DNA from: Selaginella moellendorffii
Taxonomy: Eukaryota > Streptophyta > Lycopodiopsida > Selaginellales > Selaginellaceae
DNA length: 64,000 nucleotides
Direction of reading: 5' to 3'
Assembly (NCBI RefSeq): GCF_000143415.4
Contig: NW_003314295.1
Span: 871,038 to 935,037 of the forward strand
Position 1 is the stretch's first letter; every line of letters starts with the position of its first letter. Of the stretch, positions 35,133 to 48,341 are shown piece by piece. The notes below the pieces were generated by a model. The model saw only the letters and a program-made list of their open reading frames with translations. It was not told the origin of the DNA and made no database searches. Both the position numbers and the translations under genes were made by a program.

Positions 35133-36060
35133 ATGGCGGAGGCAAAGATCGGGCAGAGTACGTTCTTCTTTCCCTCTCGAGCGAGCATCACCATGCTAGC
35201 TCGCTTGATCGTCCTCGTGCTGCTGGTCTTAGCTCTTGGCGCAGGCTCCTCGTCTCATGGAGAAGGCAGTCACGCCGAGATGACTCCACTGCAGAAGCAC
35301 GTCGCGTTTTTCGATCGAAATGGCGATGGTATCGTTTATCCGTGGGAGACGTACACAGGTTTGTGGCTCCATTTTTCTTCTTCGCTCTCTTGAGATCGAG
35401 GTGAGCTTATGACAGGATTTCGAGCTCTGGGATTTAACGTCCCCACCTCGTTTTTCGCCATGGTTGCTATCAACGGTGCTTTGAGCTATCCAACTCTTGA
35501 GGTCCGTGAAAACTTGGGTTTCTTTCTACTCTTGTTTGATATTGACTTGTGCTTGTTCTAGAGCTGGATTCCCTCTCCAAGATTTCCCATCTATGTGAAG
35601 AACATCCACCGAGCAAAGCATGGAAGTGACACGGGAGTTTATGACCATGAAGGCAGGTTAGTGTTTTGGAGATTCTTTCTTCCTTATCATCGCTTTTCTA
35701 ATTTTTATTTTCTTTTCACATCAGGTTCGTCCCTGCTCACTTTGAACAGCTCTTTGCAAAATTTGCAGGAACGCACCAGGATAAATTGTCTCTCAAGGAG
35801 ATCATGGCTATGACTCGGAGCAATCGTGATGCTCTTGATTTTTTTGGATGGTATGCAAGGTTAACATTTCCAAAACATGGTTCATGAGAATGCCTGTTTT
35901 GATTCTTAGGTCTGCAGCAAAGCTAGAATGGGGTGCTGCCTTCCAATTGGTGAAGGATGAAAACGGATATGCTTCTAAACAGTCTATCAAGGGAATTTAT
36001 GATGGCAGTTTGTTTTATGATGTTGAAATACATTTGAAAACCAAAAGAAATAAAATTTGA
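35133..36060 (+). CDS. Caleosin / peroxygenase (5 exons)
   Basis: Exons about 35133-35358, 35416-35501, 35560-35656, 35725-35850 and 35910-36060, roughly 228 aa. After a hydrophobic segment (residues 22-37) comes a single EF-hand, [20 protein letters not shown], the caleosin signature, followed by the central membrane-associated region and [20 protein letters not shown] with the conserved histidine used for haem binding. The end, [12 protein letters not shown], is also caleosin-like. Caleosins are calcium- and haem-binding proteins of lipid droplets or ER that can act as peroxygenases on fatty-acid hydroperoxides (established). The N-terminal 20 residues before the hydrophobic segment may be untranslated if the second ATG (MLARLIV) is used. 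Exon 3 borders may be off by two bases. The gene marks the right end of the gene island. Confidence 0.9.
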
Positions 36061-37104
36061 AATGAAACTTTTTATTATAAATGCTAAATACAATAAAAGG
36101 TTATTAGATTTCTTTTTCAAAAAGCTAAATGTAATATTTATTATATTTTTATTTATAAGATAAGAAATAAGCGAGAAAACTGATATAATAGAAAATGTTA
36201 TAATTGAAAATTATGCATTCAGAAAACAATACTATCCACTTTTAGTACTAATAAGATGTGCTATAGCTAGTAAATTTTTCTTTAAAAAACTTTTTATTAC
36301 ATTTATTTCTAGTTCTAAATGCTTATACTATTATTAGATTTCCATTTAAAAGAATTGTGTTATAAAATATAGAAATCAAATATGATGGTAGGTTTTGTAG
36401 AGTTGGAGAGATCTACTTAGATGAGCATATCAATTTAAAATACATATTTTCTTGAATTGTTTAATCATATATATGTGACTTACAAAACAATATTTAGACA
36501 TAACCTTTTTGTCAAGGTATATAGATATGCCATTACCAAGTTTGTTAGTTGGGTTTTTCATATTTATCCTCTAAAAAACCATAGAGTCTAGTTTTGACAT
36601 GCTTGAAACCAGGAAAGACTATAAGGTGTGGTGATGAAGGAGGGATCAATAGAACTAGATTTTGGTTTTGTGCAATTTAGATCAATGAAATTAAAGTCTG
36701 ATTCTATGCAGACTAGAAGTCTGATTCAGACTAGAAGTCTGGAATAGATTTGGGTCAAAATCTATTCCACTCACTCCACAAGCATATACTCCTAGTCTTT
36801 AATGGTTGTGAATTTTGTGCCTTATTTATGGTCTCTAACTTCATCTCTCCCATGTGATTGTGCATACCAATGTGAGGGACTTGAGTCAATCATGAAATCA
36901 GTAGAGGTACATTGCCCTCGCTTGATATCCATTCATATAGTGTCTATAGTTTCCTAGAGATATAAAAAACCTTGAAGATGTACAATTTTGAATCCCACAG
37001 TGTAGTGAACTGAGAAGGAGTGCATAATCTTTAGTAATAGTGACATTGCTTGCTGTGTGAAAGTCCTTTCCTTGCTACTATATGACTGATCCCTTCAATT
37101 GGGA
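36061..37104. other. AT-rich sequence, nothing recognised
   Basis: About 1 kb beyond the caleosin stop with no supported ORF or RNA. It probably marks the start of the decayed repeat block. Confidence 0.5.
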
Positions 37105-37360
37105 TGTAAACAATTAAAAAGAATGACTCGAAAGATGGTCTATAAAGGGCTTATGAATAAGAATGCACCCCTTTTTTTAATTGATTAAGGGTCTTGGAAT
37201 ACTTAAGGTTAAGTGTATTTAAATTGAATAGTATTATGCTAAATAACCTCCTGAGAAGTTTTAATTCAAGAGCTTACATTGAGTTTGACTCTATTGATTA
37301 GCTAGGGGAATCATACCATATGTTAAAATTGATATCTGGACATGCCAATTTATCATCTAA
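37105..37360 (+). mobile_element. TRIM fragment (5' LTR plus start of interior)
   Basis: 37105-37278 begins TGTAAACAATT and ends AGAGCTTACA. It matches the LTR of the TRIM elements at 52768 and 53377. The following 80 bp match their interior (GACTCTATTGATTAGCTAGG...). No right LTR is found. Confidence 0.75.
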
Positions 37361-37438
37361 AATCACAACCAAAGGTGAACAACTCTTCATAAATCTAGTT
37401 GAAGTTGGAATCATGACTAAAGGTGAGCCAATCCTCTT

Positions 37439-37812
37439 AACACAAACTATGCCCCTCAAAACATCCTATACATTTAAGTGGTAGTCTTTCTAATACCTTA
37501 ATTATAGTGAATCCAGACTCCCTCCTCTCAAATTTAGGTTGAAGTTACGTTTTTGCACTCTAACAAGTTAGTTTGATGTAGCCTCTAACACAAGTTATGC
37601 CCCTCAAAACATCCCAAACATTTAAGTGGTGGTACTTCGAGTACTTTAATCATAGTGAATCTAGGCTTGCTCCTCTTGGATCTAGGTTGAAGTTATGTTT
37701 TTGCACTCTAACAAACTAGTCTGATGCAGCCTCTAACACAAGCTATGCCCCTCAAAACATCCTATACATCTAAATGGCAGTGCTTAGAGAACCTTAATCA
37801 TTGTGAATTCAC
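37439..37812. repeat. 148-bp tandem repeat, about 2.5 copies
   Basis: Copies start at 37439, 37587 and 37735. Each opens AACACAA then GCTATGCCCC-like sequence, and the first two end with TTTTTGCACTCTAACAA plus about 30 bp. Function unknown. Confidence 0.85.
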
Positions 37813-39861
37813 AACCAAGGCAAGAAAGGAATCAACTAACACAACTATACTATACAAACTAGGACTTTGGTGTGTTGTTGAAAAGTGTTCCATTGCTAAT
37901 TGAAATTAGATATCCAATTAAAAGGTATGGAAGTGCTACCATAAGATGAAGGACCTAATCATGGTAAAGAATAGTGTCCTTTGTATATAATCTTGAGCAG
38001 CCGTAATAGCATATATCCCCTCCTTAAGTGAAGTTTAGCTCTCTAGACCCCAAGTGAATAAAGAAGGAAAAAACCATGCCAATGAAGTTTGGTATAACTG
38101 GCATCCTTGGAAGAAGTCTTAACAACCATGGACCCAAAAACCCCAAACTTGTTCTGAACTTCAAACATTTGGATCTCACTTGTGAATTATTTATGAATGT
38201 TTGTTAATGTGTATTCCTTAGGTAGCTTCCCACTGTTATGATCAGCAAAAAGATACCTATCTTAGTTGCCACTACAATCTTTAAGTCATCCATACCCTAG
38301 TTGCCATGAAAAGAAATCAAAGAAACTTCAAATGGGGAACTTATAATGATTAAAAATAATACTCTCTTGATGCTATTCTTATTCTAGATCAAGCTTAGAA
38401 GTTGACTCTTAATGCACTCCTCTTCTCACTAAACTTAGGGTTTTCATTTAGACTGAGTTTAGATTGGATATACCGGACCAACATCTCTAGCACTTAATAT
38501 ATCCAGAATTTGAGATGTTTGGGGTTGATTTATCCAAATCCAAACACTAATATATATCATGGGGTGAAAGCTTAAATATAGTATATTTAACTTTAAAGTC
38601 AAACTCTAAACCCACTATGTTACAAAATGAAGGTTTGGTACACATTTAAAATCCCTTAAGAGCACTAATTCTCTATATTTAACTTCTATACATAAAATTG
38701 TGTCAAATGAAGTTTAGCACAATTTCAGCATACCAGTGGTTTATTGCAAGGAGGTGGGTACTCCACCGACTAAAGCAATATGGAACTTGGGTTAAACCCG
38801 AATAAGATGCAAAAAAAAGGAGTGACATAATGTAATAAAAACCAAAATAATGTTTTAAGTAGTTAGTATGTTTCCAACCACTATTTCTACTATACATTTA
38901 GAGCTCACCCCCCAAATGTGAAAGCTCGGTTTGGGCTTTCACTCAAATGTTTAGAATTAATCTCTAGGACAAGTTTGGAGTAGCATTAGATTATAAATTG
39001 GAATGTAGGACTAATATTATAGTGCTTAAGACACTCTCTACATTCTGTAAATATGCCTCATTAGCATATCTAGACACTTACGATAAATAGCACATAGGAC
39101 TAAAATGGAACTAACACATTAGGCATGATAGTAAGAGTGTCTAGTGGACATGATAAGTTATCATATAGGAATATTAAAGGATTAGGCTCAATATCATGGG
39201 GTGATATCAATATCTGAACACTATTAAATACAAATTAGCAACATAAATTTCTCATTATTGTGTCAAATATGCATAACAACTTAATATTTCCTTTTTTAGT
39301 GCCCTTCCAATCTAAGTGCACATATGCTAGCCAGTTTTTTATCAACTAACTTGAGGAAAGATTAACAAAGGGAACTAATATTACCAATCTCTTGTTGTTA
39401 TAGCAGTAAAAAAAGAATGTCTAAAAAGATTAATCAACAAGTATCATTTGATACCCAAAGTCACATTTATTATACACTCCCCCCTTTGGGAAGATTAACT
39501 TCCTCGTTGGTGCATACCCTAATCTAATAAACTCTTAAGAAAATAACTCTAAAAGTTAATGGAATGCACATTTTATAGAAAATACATTAACTTAAATGAG
39601 TGGGGAATGACCTCTCCTTTATATCAAAAGACACTAACACCCTTCAACTGTCACTGACAAAGAAATGATTAATAGAATTAACCACCCTTGCTACTCCAAA
39701 TATCACTTAACTTATAAAGAAATGATACAACTCTACCCATAAGGATATACAAAGCCCAACTCCCTTGAGCATAAATCAACCTTTAAAATTGGTATATGAA
39801 GTTGTTTAAACAACTATGCCTCTTTTCATTTTAAAAAATTGGTCAACGAGATAAAAACATG
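37813..39861. other. Decayed repeat sequence
   Basis: No coding frame. About 38700-38815 resembles 60845-60960, and 39290-39480 resembles the duplicated unit at 61611-61915. The segment and the insert in gypsy copy 4 therefore share an unidentified repeat family. Confidence 0.5.
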
Positions 39862-40053
39862 TGTAAACTCCTGAATTTAGACTTCTTGGCACCCAATTTA
39901 GTACTATTCAAACCCAAGGACACTTTTAACCCCAAATATCCCAAGACCCTTAACTAATTGAAAAAGAAGATGCACTCTTATTCATGGGCCCTTTCCTTCT
40001 ATATTTGAACCTATATAGATCGTCTCTTGAGTTGTTCCCTTTGGTTATTTATA
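39862..40053 (-). repeat. TRIM LTR (solo or fragment), minus strand
   Basis: The reverse complement contains AACCAAAGGGAACAACTC and AAAGGGCCCATGAATAAGAG and ends AGGAGTTTACA, all matching the TRIM LTR. No target duplication is recognisable. Confidence 0.75.
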
Positions 40054-40827
40054 ATATAGACTTGTGATCAGTTGATAATAGTTATCCTCATGGTTATGGA
40101 TTAAACCCATGTACTCAGCCTACCAAAACTGACCCAAAAAAAAGGAATAAAAGAAATATTAGATTACAAAAATTGAATATTTTATTGAGTTGCAAGACTT
40201 ATTATAAAGAATTACAAAAACTACATTTTATTATGTGCTTCATACTTTACAATAACCATATGGGCATATATAAGAATTCGAAGAGGCTCCTAAGTTGATT
40301 CATAAAAATGGGTAACTTTTCCATTTAACTAAATACTCTTTCGTAAGACCACTATATGCCTTGTAATATAATAGGATTGCCTCAACCTCATTCTCAAGTT
40401 GACAATATTTGGAGCAGGATTAGAGCAGTCAAAATCCTCATGATATAGGGCTAGTAAACTAATATAAAATACATCATAAAGACTTAACATCTTTTTTGGA
40501 AGATCCAACTAATAAGATATATAAATAATGTGCTTTAGCACCTAATAGGGCTCAACATATTTTGGTAATAATATTCAAATTTTATAAGGAGTGCTACATT
40601 GGTCCTTTACTTGATAGTTTATATCCTGATAGTACTGATCGGTATCACATTGATATCTATCCTAAGCTTTTCCTTATGAAAATAGCTAGATGCTAGGAAT
40701 AGTCTGATCCTTAGAATATTCCCTCTCTTTGTATAAAGTTGCACTTCAGCTTGAGAGAAGTAGGGACTGGCATTTGCATGAGCACATAAGTATAAGAGTA
40801 AGAGAGGCAGAGGCTAGAGCCCTAACA
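40054..40827 (+). repeat. Probable LTR end of an eroded retroelement
   Basis: The segment ends CCTAACA at 40827, immediately before a PBS-like sequence. Its left border cannot be placed. Otherwise the 770 bp hold nothing I recognise. Confidence 0.4.
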
Positions 40828-40828
40828 A

Positions 40829-40847
40829 TTGGCGACTCCACTGGGGA
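40829..40847 (+). other. Putative primer-binding site
   Basis: TTGGCGACTCCACTGGGGA directly follows an LTR-like ...CTAACA end. As I recall, nearly the same string follows LTRs of plant Tat/Ogre-type Ty3/gypsy elements, where it pairs with a tRNA 3' end. Confidence 0.5.
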
Positions 40848-41005
40848 TGAGTGGACTCCTAGCCCATTCATCCCCAAGATCTTGGTTCTTGACTTAGTTT
40901 CTCTTGTTCTTGTGGATTCTTGTTTTAAATTGATTTTTCTCAATCTTTTCTTATTAGGGACTTTTCTCATTCTTTCCTATTAGGGATTTTCTCAGTCCCT
41001 AATAA

Positions 41006-41254
41006 TTGAGTAGGAGCATGGCGTATCTTGGGAGGTGTGGATGGATTTGCCATAGCTTCTACTTGAGCCCCCTTTACATTGAGTTTAGTTTTCTAGTATT
41101 TTGGGTTGTGTTTTTACAACCCAAAATAATAGTTGAGTAGGAGCATGGTGTATCTTGGGAGGTGTGGATGGATTTGCCATAGCTTCTACTTGAGCCCCCT
41201 TTACATTGAGTTTAGTTTTCTAGTATTCTGGGTTGTGTTTTTACAACCCAAAAT
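41006..41254. repeat. 127-bp tandem duplication ending in a 12-bp hairpin
   Basis: Copies start at 41006 and 41133 with only two visible substitutions. Each ends in a hairpin. In the first copy it is perfect: 41098-41109 pairs with 41116-41127 around GTTTTT. Confidence 0.9.
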
Positions 41255-43086
41255 CTTGAGTGCGATAGCAACCCTTTTTAGAATCTGAGACTGTGGGCAC
41301 ATAGATCAAGACCAAGACCAAGACTTTCCAATGGTATGCAGCACAGCTGGAAACTCACATAGAGGCGCAACATGCAAGCTCTCCACACTCGCTACCCTAT
41401 TTTGCCTTGAAGAAGAAGAAAATATAGATGCGCATGATATAGCAATCTTTCTTTCATTCTGACTTCTTAGGCAGTTAGATATGAGCTGGGCGCACACTAA
41501 GATCATGGCAATTGGAAGAATTGTGAGGCAAATGAATAGCAACAAGAAAAAAAACCTTCATCATACTCTTTTTCTAGTAAACCTGATGAGAATTCGGCCT
41601 CATTTGGTGGAGAGAATTTTCTTGTTTTTCTTTATGTCTTCTTTGTCATGGTTTTCTTTTAATGTCCTTTTATTGTGTTTCTAGCATCCAAAAATCTTGA
41701 TATTTCTTGCATTGGATATCATTTTATCTCTAGTTTCTATTGAGGTGTGGCAAGCTTGATTTGGTTTTGATTTGAGCTAGAACAAAGCATTTTAATATTG
41801 CCTTTTGTGGTGAGTGAGAGTTATTCATGGTTTTGAGAGTAAAGTGTGAGGCTTTTTCCATTTTTCATTGTCTAGACATGGAGACCATTGTTGTAGCTTT
41901 CTTTTAAGTCCAAAATTAACCCATTTGATCATAAATTTCATGCATATAAGTCTTTTCTATTTGTCTTGTGTGTCAAGGTTAAGTTGAGTGGCATTTCCAT
42001 ATAGTTGGAGAGATTTTCTTCTAGTTTTCCTTGCTTGAGAGTCAAGAGTATTTCCCTAGCCATTGATAGAGCCAATCTAAAGGTAAATTTGATGTCTACA
42101 TCAAGAGTTCTTTGTCAAATTCCTAACAATAGTTCTTCCCACTCATTCCACAATCGGACATTTGTAAAGAGTTCAGCTAGTTTGGGCCCAATTCTCTCAC
42201 TGAAGTGCTGTTCTTAAACCTCATATTGGGCCTTGCCCTTGTGGAAAGTTTATTGAGCTTTACTACAAGCCAGATTACTACATTGTAATCTTGACAAGCA
42301 AGTTCTCCTCATCTAACATAGATACTAACATAGGGAATTTGCATCAAGAGGCTTTCCTAGCTTGACTTGTTCCAAATAGGGCTCGGACCTTCTACTTGGA
42401 GTTCTATACCATCAACAGTAGCAAAAAATCAAAAGAAATGGCAAAATCTTTATCGTCACCACCTCCATTGCCATTTGCACACACCATCCATGTTTTATAA
42501 TGAGGAATGGAGTTTCCCTTCTTTGAGCCAGGGGTGGAGACCTCAACAAATGACTACATAATTGCATTCTCATCATATTGCTTTAGCAACTATATCCTAA
42601 ATGACTTTGGTAAGCTTGAAGTGTTCTCCTAATCCATGCATGGCCAAACACAACACTAGGTGTTAGCATTGGAGCCAGAAGAGAAGCAAGACTTCAAATC
42701 ATTACTCACATCCTTTTGGAGCATGTTCTCTCATAAGATCACAATAACTTGTGTAGGATCTTTTAGGTTCTAGCAAGGCGTGAATGAATCACTTTTTAAT
42801 TACACCACTCAATTCAAAGCTTTTTGGAAGATTTTCTTGGATTAAAAGGCCACACAGGAGGAGGCAATTGTTGTCTAAATGAGTTGCAGTGAAAAGTGGA
42901 AAAGTGGCAAAGAGACGACACAAAAAATGTCAAGATGTATATGTTTATGTTGTTAAGCTTGAGATAGAGATGTTTTAAGAGCTAGGGGTTTCTTTCACTA
43001 AGGAGCTCGTCCAAGGCCCTCTAGCAGAGTGTCCTTGTGCTACTGCTTGCACCATCACGCCATAGCAAATTGTCCAACCAAAACTT

Positions 43087-44280
43087 GAGTAGATGCTTGC
43101 AGTAGTGGAAGTTACACTTGTTGAGTTCAAAGAGTACAAGACTCTTCTCCAACAGCAGCAAGAACAACAACTCAAGCTTACAGAGGAGATCTATACTCTG
43201 AGACTTTTGGCAGAGACACGTCCTCCTCGTCATCCACACTGGTGTGATGAATGCCACTTGAACACTCACGATATAGCATGCTGTTGGCGTCTCCACCTGG
43301 AGCTGTATCTTCTTTGACAGCAGCTCATCCAAAGGCAGCCTTTTGCAGATCACTCTACCCTAGCACCATCATCATTGGGAAGTTACCATGAGATTCTCTT
43401 GTAAAGAGCTATTGAAGTAGCACCATCAATATCTAGTGATCGGGGAAAAGCTCTGGCTCATATAAATGTGATCAAGACTTTTGAGGAAGCAGCCCAAGCA
43501 TAATAGCAGCAGGTTGCAGCAATAACACGGACTCAGAAGAAGGCCACAGCTGCCAAAGGCTTAGACAGCAAGGTAGAACAAAATGCCACCAACTCAACTC
43601 CAACAACACTCACAGCATGCAAGCTGCTATTTACTCTAGTTTTTCTGCTTGATACTGGGCACTAGAATGTCTTCCTGGACCAGCTATTTGCACCAGGAGA
43701 TGCAACAAAAAACTCTAGTACTTGCTCAACACACAAATCTCCCTCTCACTTAGTAATCTTTTGCGAGCAATTCCAGAAGTCAAGTAGTGATTGGAGGCAA
43801 TGGCCAGAGCTTTCAGCCCAGCTCTTTCTCCCACTCTACTAACACATCTAGTCCAGGCCATGAGCACAAATGCATCCTCAAATCCTAGAGCATTCATTAT
43901 CCCAACAAAAGTGGCAGGAATGGAATTCTACTATCAATGCTTTGGCCAATTCAAGATCAAGCACCAACATTATCCCCTTGGAGCTTGTCCAACATACTTG
44001 CCTTGACATCTTCCCACACTCCTCAGTCTTGCTCAAAACGTTTGTAAATCATACAATTCATCCAGTTGGAATCTTCTACAACATTTCTATTTCTACACAT
44101 GATGTCACAACAAATGTGAATCTCATTATTGTCGACTACTCCACTCTTGGAGCCCCCTCTTTCAATGAGTCTCTGATCCTTGGCTGGCTATAGCATGCAG
44201 CAACAAATTGTCACACGGCATGGAGAGCAGGATACATGACAATTGGTGAAGAAGACAACATGTGCATGATTCCCACTAAC
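43087..44280 (+). mobile_element. Eroded retroelement gag/protease remnants
   Basis: 43087-43320 encodes a Gln-rich stretch followed by CDECHLNTHDIACC, a CX2CX4HX4C zinc-knuckle arrangement as in gag. About 43640 reads LLDTG, and 44040-44190 reads HPVGIFYNISISTHDV and FNESLILGWL, like the C-terminal half of a retroviral-type protease (PVGV...LLGRPWL pattern). Stops and frame changes abound. It may belong to the element whose PBS lies at 40829. Confidence 0.5.
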
Positions 44281-46849
44281 AACAGCCAGTCCCCATAGGG
44301 AACTTTATGTGAGCCTTCCATCAATAGGGCTGCACAAGTAGTTGAGGAGCATCTAGATCCTATGGTGCACAAGGAAAGTGTGCTATGGGAAGTTTACTGC
44401 CACATGGTCACTCTAGCTTCACTTGACTGGAATCTACTACCATGGGACCTTCCTTCAGCTCAGTGGACACTCCAGAACCTCCTTACAAATCATGGACACT
44501 ACACACAAGAGTCTCCAATAATGTTGGAGCAGATGTCTAAGAATGGTAACAATATGTTTCCAATGGACAAGATCAATAGTTCGGCCTCTTCACTAGCATT
44601 CTAGGCTGCCTAGGATGATATGACTCTCCCTACAGTCACTTTGGAACATATGGAGAAGGAGCTGCACACTAGTTTATGTGGAGACAAGCTTCATGACAAT
44701 AACAATGACACATTTGACACTAGAGTTTCTCTTGGAGTAGATTCTAATGATATAACAAAGAAGGAGCATAATCCTCACATGGGATTAACTCCAGCGACAC
44801 TATTCCTTTTGGTGGGAGAGTAGATCCAGTTGCATCCCATGAATACCCGATCATGTCACTTGTAGCACTAATGGAGACCACGGCCTTGCGGAGCAGTGCA
44901 AGCTCCCTTTCTGGGACATATATCCACCAAACTGTCTCTGATTGTGTACTAACTTGTCCTTTACAGGAACTATTCACAAATCCATGTACTTTACCATGGA
45001 TCTCTGCAAGCTTGATGGGCAATGATATTGCAGTTACTCTAGGTAACATTTTGACTCCTAATATTTTTCCTCATCAGAAAGGCTTCTCTCCAATCAATCT
45101 AAGACACTCACAAAAGCTTTTCAACATGGCACATGCAAGCTATACAACAAAACCTAACGTTTCTGACAAAGTTGGCAACTCTTTTTCTGGAATTTGACCA
45201 TTCAGGAGTTTTTTCATGGCCTTCCCAACACTAGAGGCCACTCTCTTCAGCTTCCAGCTGCCAGAAAACACCTTAGAGTCATCATTTCACATTAACAACA
45301 CTGTTTCAACAAAGCACAACACTCGGGCTTTTTTCCATCTTTGGCTCTGGTTTCCAGCACCAACTCTCAAAGCATGATTGAGCCTTTGGACTTGCCTTCT
45401 AGGCCATAGAGGTCCTACCTTCACACACAGGAGCTTGCAATTTCATTCACGGATATTGACACTTTGTAAGGCTGCTAGATTTCTCCCAACAATTAAAGCG
45501 AGTTTCTTTCCTTTGACAACATCACTTCTCTGCCTCCAGGAGTAGCACATAGGAAGCCAAGGCACTCCAAATCTTGCAACTGCATCATTCATGTATTTAG
45601 GTTCTCTTAACACTATGAACTTTGCATCAACATGCCTAAGTTGAGTATGAGTTCTAGTGGTGTTCAGGGCACTCTACAGGAGACTCTCTCCACCCTCCAA
45701 AGGTGTGCTCTATCATAGCCACACTTAGTGGGAGCTGACAACACTGTGTTCTTTGCTAGTGGTGATTTCTTTTTTACTTTTTCTTTGTTTTCCTTTTTTT
45801 TGTTTTTTTGCTTTCTTTGACTTTTCCCTTTTCAGGGCAAGGCTCTCTCATGCAACAAGTTCTAGCTTGGGCTTTGGTCATGAGGTGGCATCAATCTCAA
45901 TTATGTGAGAGGTTGTTGCATTTTCTCAGCTCTATCTCCATTGGTTTCCAGGTTCTTTCATTCCCTTCAATCTACACCCACTCTAATCCATTTTCATTCA
46001 ATCAAAGTTATAACATCATTTCTCAATTGCATCCTATACCATAGCCTATATTGCAATTTAGATACTTGAACAAAAATCATTCCATTTTCCTCCATTTGCC
46101 ATCATTTTTTTATTAGACATCTTTACATCACTTCATGAAGGCCATCCTAAGCTATTAGCAGCAATAGCAATTACAAGATTTGGATGAGCAAATCAAAAGT
46201 TTCAATTGAGACTTCCTTCCATTGCATTGTACCAGAATCCATGGGGCTATAAAGGGTTTCAAATGTAGTAGGGATAGTGGTTGGAATGCATAGCTGACCA
46301 TCTGAAACATTAGTTTGGCTTCCACTAAGTTGTGTCATTCTTTTTTCTACATTTGGTTTAGGTTTAAACCCAAACTCCACACTACTCTAGTTGGTGGGGT
46401 ACCTTCCTCCTCATATTAGGCCACTGGTATGATAAAATCATGCTAAACACTATTTTGCATGAAGATACTAGATATGGGGAATTGGTGCTTGCAGGATTTA
46501 AAGTGTACTGAATCCTCATTTTATAGTGCAATGGGATTTTTGGAGTTTAGCTTTAAATTTAAGTGCAATACATTTGGTATTAGAGGAATTATTTTAGCGA
46601 TTCCTATCCAATTGCCAGAATTTCTAACTCAAATTGCATATGCAAAAAAATTTCTATTAGATCCAAAGTGACCTATGGATTACACAATTTGGTAAGAACA
46701 TTGCATACATGTTTAATTATTGATAAAGACATGTATGTAACTAGCGAGATGGTGAAATGAACCATATTGATGACACTAAAACATCTAGATAAACAAATCA
46801 AGAGGAGGAAACTCTTGTTGGAGATACTATAAAAAAGGTTGAGGCTAAG
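44281..46849. other. Unassigned repeat-block sequence
   Basis: Contains short frames (longest 114 codons at 44853-45197) without recognisable domains, and T-rich low-complexity sequence near 45770-45830. Probably the rest of an old retroelement. No gene is supported. Confidence 0.5.
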
Positions 46850-47174
46850 TCAAAAGAGGTAGAGCTTAATGCTATAACACTGCAGTGTATAACTCAAGAA
46901 ATTGAGATAAAGAATTTGTGAAAGGAAGTTCGCAATTTAAAGAAAAAAAACAAAAAGAGGAAGAAAGAAGCTGAGGCAACTAAACTAATAAAACTTAAGC
47001 AACTAAACTCTTCTTCAAGTTCTAAAGATGATGAAGTTTTGCAACTACCCTCAGTTTCACAAGTTTTAAAGTTCAGGCCCTCAAAACCACCCAATTTTAA
47101 AGGCATGTAGGACCATCAGGTTTTGGAAGACTAGATCTACAATATGGAAAACTATTTCATAGTAGCAAATATAG

Positions 47175-48341
47175 TGTAAGCCACAAATTTTCCTTTCCAA
47201 TTTGCCAGCTTACCTCGCCTATCCGACCAACACTGCCTTGGCTTGTGCTAAGTTCCCTTGCCAAGGTTCTCGCCTATTGTACCAGCTCCTACTTGGTCCT
47301 ACTTGGTTTCAGCTACTCACTGCACGAGCAACGGAGTGTTAGCTATCCATCTACGGATATCCCAAATCTCTCTCAATCCCCCTCCCCGGGTTAGACTGGA
47401 CTTAAGGTTCGGCTACACTCCCCGCAGGCACAAGCAGCCAAGCACACTAAGCCTCCAGGCTCCTAACACCCCTTGGTACAACAAGACTTGATCATGGGAC
47501 CCTTTAAATCCCAAGCCTTGGGTGCAACACTTGCTTCGGGACGTCGGGGCGAAACACCGTGGCCTAACGACCCGGTATGGGTACCTCTACCCCCCCACTT
47601 CCATCCCGAAGGGAGGGTCCAAGCCCCTAGGAAGGGCGAGGACCAATGAGCCGCATGGTACTCAAGTGGGGCACCACTCCACCTGAGCCGGGAGCACCAC
47701 AATCAGTTTCCTTTTCGGGAGTGGGAGCTGCTCTTGAGCACTTCCTTGGATGGCCCCTCCGGCACCAACCAAGTCCATACTCACTCCCACCCAAGGCCCC
47801 TCGGTCCCAGTCTCAACCTCAAGTCGGTTTGGAAGCCCCACTGGAGAGTCCCTTCAAAACTGGTTCCTAGACCTCACTATCCTTACTATACTTTTGGAAC
47901 CTTGCAGCCCCCCCCCCCCCCCCCCCTCTGGGAGACGCATGCTTTGGGCTTTCACCCCTTGACCCGTATTAGTATTTGGACTTAGTCTCTGGCTCAATCT
48001 CGGACTCGATTTCGGATCCGACTTCGGATTTGGTCTCGGACTTGATCTCGAACTCGATCTCAGACCCGATCTTGGACCCGACCTCGGACTCGACCTCAGA
48101 CTCGATCTCGGACCCAATTTCGGATCTCGGACTTCGTCTCGAGCTCGGTCTCGAACTCGGTCTCGAACTCGGTCCCCGAGTCGGCCTTGGACTCAATTCC
48201 GGACTCTATCTCGAACTCGGTCTCCGAGTCGATTTTGGACTCGATCTTCGACTTGGTCCCATCCGATGAACTCTTTGTCATTTTAGTCATGCTTTCGGGG
48301 TTCCTTTAGCCTACGACACCTCGGCGAGTTGGTTCCTTACA
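47175..48341 (-). repeat. Solo LTR related to the LARD-like element
   Basis: 1,167 bp flanked by the 5-bp duplication TATAG (47170-47174 and 48342-48346), inserted in gag of the chromovirus. On the minus strand it begins TGTAAGGAACC and ends GTGGCTTACA. It carries a hexamer array (CGAGAT, CGAAGT, CGAGTC words, 47975-48270), then GGGTGAAAGCCCAAAGC and a TATACTTTTGG-like segment homologous to the 3' half of the LTR at 1384. Its first 70 bp differ from that LTR. No interior or partner LTR is present, so LTR-LTR recombination is the likely origin. Confidence 0.85.
47910..47928. repeat. Poly-C tract
   Basis: An uninterrupted run of about 18-19 C inside the solo LTR, at the place where the young LTR has CCCTGGGGGG on the other strand. 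Length in the assembly is uncertain. Confidence 0.8.
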
